A stretch of DNA of 7,411 nt from Rhodospirillaceae bacterium (GTDB lineage Bacteria > Pseudomonadota > Alphaproteobacteria > Micavibrionales > Micavibrionaceae): NCBI GenBank assembly GCA_003452275.1, contig DMIT01000225.1, forward strand, positions 1 through 7,411, given 5' to 3'. A program made the position numbers and the translations under genes. Below, piece by piece: positions 5,943 through 7,411 of this stretch. How positions within the stretch are numbered: position 1 is the stretch's first letter; each line of letters begins with the position of its first letter. The notes under the pieces are model-generated. The model was not told where the DNA came from. It was given only the letters and a program-made list of their open reading frames with translations, and searched no databases.

Positions 5943-6416
5943 TTATTCCAGATTCAAACCTTCTTTGGAAAAAGTACCAATAACTTTCTGCGTGGCGGCA
6001 TCTTTGATGAAATACATGCCGGGTGTATGGGCGGTCACTTGATAAATCGCATCCAGTGTTTCCGTGACTTTGCGTTTATCAAGCCCCGAAAGATGGTAAA
6101 AATTGGGGCCGATTTCCAGATAGGGAACGCCGGATCTGTCTTTATAACTGCCAACAATAATGTCGGCTTTGATCCATTTTTGAACAAGTCCTGTCCCGTC
6201 CCCGCCTTCAGCCTTGATCCAGTCGGCAGGAGTCCAGTTGGTTCCTGCCCATTGGCTGTTATGCGGGTCAGTGCCATTATCATAGTGGGGGACGAAATCC
6301 TGATTGGTCCAATGGCTCGGCCACCACCACAAACCCAGAAATTTGGGGGCTGCATTTGCGGTCGTTGCAAATGTCGCAAGAAGAAGAGTGGTGAGAACAC
6401 ACGCAATTTTTTTCAT
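5943..6416 (-). CDS. Secreted Trp-rich hypothetical protein, 157 aa
   Basis: No family recognised. A clear Sec signal peptide, MKKIACVLTTLLLATFATTANA, has likely cleavage near ANA-A, placing the mature protein in the periplasm or outside. The mature N-terminal third is rich in Trp and aromatic residues (GLWWWPSHWTNQDF, then QWAGTNWTPADW); the rest alternates strands and charged turns: KWIKADIIVGSYKDRSG, PYLEIGPNFYHLSG, a helix RKVTETLDAIYQV and GMYFIKDAATQKVIGTFSKEG. The start at 6416 (M4) is preferred over the in-frame ATG at 6425 (160 aa), because GGA lies 8 nt before it and the basic MKK start is typical; the choice is not certain. The divergent FlgC-like gene begins about 50 bp away. The 258-bp gap to the 416-aa gene downstream suggests separate transcription. 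Confidence 0.75.
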   Translation of the reverse strand: MKKIACVLTTLLLATFATTANAAPKFLGLWWWPSHWTNQDFVPHYDNGTDPHNSQWAGTNWTPADWIKAEGGDGTGLVQKWIKADIIVGSYKDRSGVPYLEIGPNFYHLSGLDKRKVTETLDAIYQVTAHTPGMYFIKDAATQKVIGTFSKEGLNLE

Positions 6417-6442
6417 AAAATTCATCCATCAATCATATTTTA

Positions 6443-6455
6443 AGCATAATATGCT
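6443..6455. promoter_or_regulatory. 13-bp palindrome in a very short divergent promoter region
   Basis: AGCATA-A-TATGCT is a perfect inverted repeat in the 41-50 bp separating the two divergent starts. It overlaps possible -10 boxes on both strands: TATTAT on minus, and CATAAT or TATATT (6455-6460) on plus. It could be a shared operator, or simply AT-rich promoter sequence. Confidence 0.4.
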
Positions 6456-6466
6456 ATATTCAAGAA

Positions 6467-6868
6467 ATGATAAACCCACTTTCGACATCTCTGTCCGGAT
6501 TAATGGCGGCCTCGAAAAAAGCTTCGGTCGCGGCGGAAAACATTGCCAACAGCGACGTGACAGGCGCAACCGATCCGGCGAATTCACGTCAAGCCTACGC
6601 CGCAAAAACGACCCAGACTGTCACTACCGCGGGCGGCGGCGTGAATACAGTTATCCTGAACCGCACCCCTGCCTTTATCCCGTCTTATGAACCTGATTCC
6701 CCTTTTGCCGATGGCAATGGGCTGGTCAATGCGCCCAATGTGAATCTGGATGAAGAACTTATCACGACAAAGATGGCTGAAAATTCCTATAAGGCCAACC
6801 TCACCGCCCTCAAAGCAGGGCTTGAGATGCAAGACACCCTGCAAAAGGCACTCGACACCAAATCCTAG
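6467..6868 (+). CDS. FlgC-like flagellar basal-body rod family protein, 133 aa
   Basis: Related to the rod protein FlgC (about 134-140 aa), which forms the proximal rod of the flagellar basal body. Seen: the N-terminal rod helix with its ASVAAENIANSDVTG motif (19-33), a variable middle with PSYEPDSPFADGNGLVNAPNVNLDEELI (72-99), very close to the FlgC pattern P-x-A-D-x-x-G-x-V-x-x-P-N-V, and the C-terminal helix NSYKANLTALKAGLEMQDTLQKALD (106-130). It has no flagellar gene neighbours here, so it may be a stray FlgC paralogue rather than the main rod protein. The Shine-Dalgarno is poor (CAAGAA immediately before ATG). A TATATT box 7 bp upstream would put transcription start at the ATG, so a leaderless or very short-leader mRNA is possible. 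It is divergent from the Trp-rich gene. Confidence 0.8.
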   Translation: MINPLSTSLSGLMAASKKASVAAENIANSDVTGATDPANSRQAYAAKTTQTVTTAGGGVNTVILNRTPAFIPSYEPDSPFADGNGLVNAPNVNLDEELITTKMAENSYKANLTALKAGLEMQDTLQKALDTKS

Positions 6869-6901
6869 AGCGAGCGTGCGCCTCTTCCGCCTAAACCCCG
6901 C

Positions 6902-7336
6902 CTAAACTCCGTATGTCCTTAAAAGGATATAGGTCAACCCCAGCGCATAATAGCCTGCCAATTGGAATGACGCGTCAATCGCCACGGCATTGAACGGATA
7001 ACCGGTATAAAGAGAACCCATGACGATAGGCGGCATCGCAAAGGCCACCCATAACAGACAGGATAATAGTAAAACTTCCTCGGGGGCATGGACTTTCAGG
7101 GTCACGGCCAGAAAAGTATAAAATAAAGCCGTCAAAAACCATAACGGGAAAGACAAGACAAACGGACTGGAATGTCGCGTGACATCTTCGGGTGTCAGGT
7201 TACGGGCTTCCAGCCAGCGACCGCCCAGAACTTTCGGGTGATACCAGATGATGCCCAGCAGGAATGCAAAAACCGCCCCCAGAAAAGAGGGTAACAGCCA
7301 GTGGGATATTAAAGTCTGTAAATCAATCGTCCCCAT
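6902..7336 (-). CDS. DUF1761 family integral membrane protein, 144 aa
   Basis: Small inner-membrane protein of unknown function. Four hydrophobic segments are visible: about 13-32 (WLLPSFLGAVFAFLLGIIWY), 58-80, 87-109 and 116-139. DUF1761 features seen are the WYHPKVLGGRWLEARNLTPED block after the first span (31-51; the family has WYSP-x-x-FG-x-x-W) and the conserved Y-x-G-x-P-x-x-x-x-x-ID pattern before the last span (110-121). Length is typical. The start ATG at 7336 has AAGGA 7 nt upstream. It is convergent with the FlgC-like gene (33-bp gap, no terminator seen). Confidence 0.85.
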   Translation of the reverse strand: MGTIDLQTLISHWLLPSFLGAVFAFLLGIIWYHPKVLGGRWLEARNLTPEDVTRHSSPFVLSFPLWFLTALFYTFLAVTLKVHAPEEVLLLSCLLWVAFAMPPIVMGSLYTGYPFNAVAIDASFQLAGYYALGLTYILLRTYGV

Positions 7337-7369
7337 TTTATGTCCTTTATTTAATTTTTGAAATATTCC

Positions 7370-7411
7370 TTATCCGGCGCGGGAAACCAGCAATTTTTTA
7401 ATTTCCGCAAT
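7370..7411 (-). CDS. Possible C-terminal end of another gene (last 13 codons)
   Basis: Reading inward from the right edge on the minus strand gives IAEIKKLLVSRAG and a TAA (7370-7372), 33 bp upstream of the DUF1761 start. The short stretch has plausible composition, and the spacing would fit an operon, but 13 residues are too few to identify anything. Another frame is open to about 7352. Confidence 0.35.
   Translation of the reverse strand: MAEIKKLLVSRAG

Overview
The window looks like chromosomal DNA of an alphaproteobacterium of moderate GC (a little under 50% by eye). The assignment rests on gene content and style: a long-form acyl-CoA dehydrogenase starting MPVYKAPL, an entericidin-type mini-lipoprotein, a DUF1761 membrane protein, a stand-alone FlgC-like rod protein and RlmJ. 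The genus cannot be fixed from sequence alone; a Rhodospirillales- or Micavibrio-like lineage is a guess.

Layout, left to right. Positions 1-1603 (minus strand) hold a two-gene unit: a small protein of unknown function followed by an acyl-CoA dehydrogenase that runs off the left edge. Positions 1710-2534 (plus) encode RlmJ, the 23S rRNA m6A2030 methyltransferase. Its 3' end overlaps by 10 bp a minus-strand pair: a 43-aa entericidin-like lipoprotein (2883-3014) and a secreted Ala/Gly-rich acidic protein (2525-2860). A 373-bp non-coding stretch follows and carries a good sigma70-type promoter (3256-3284).

The accessory centre, 3388-4433, is the interesting part. An intact 221-aa gene ends in a YW(T/S)-x(n)-RPVRAEL module, typical of C-type-lectin/DUF1566 target proteins of diversity-generating retroelements (DGRs). 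The DNA encoding this module is strikingly poor in adenine, as expected of a variable region mutagenised at template adenines. A strong hairpin with a T-run follows. Next comes a broken reading frame recognisable as avd, the DGR accessory protein gene that normally lies just downstream of the target. This avd copy has a +1 frameshift in a C6 run, an in-frame stop, a probable internal deletion, and a 130-bp palindromic MITE-like insertion flanked by TA. Removing the insertion in silico, leaving one TA, rejoins both halves in one frame. No reverse transcriptase or template repeat is present; the cassette stops where the next gene begins. The locus is therefore a decayed DGR, or a remote target locus that could still be diversified in trans by a reverse transcriptase elsewhere in the genome.

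The right part, 4434-7411, holds a 416-aa protein of uncertain family (minus), a secreted Trp-rich protein (minus), a divergent FlgC-like rod protein (plus) separated from it by only about 41-50 bp, a DUF1761 membrane protein (minus), and possibly the last 13 codons of another minus-strand gene at the right edge.
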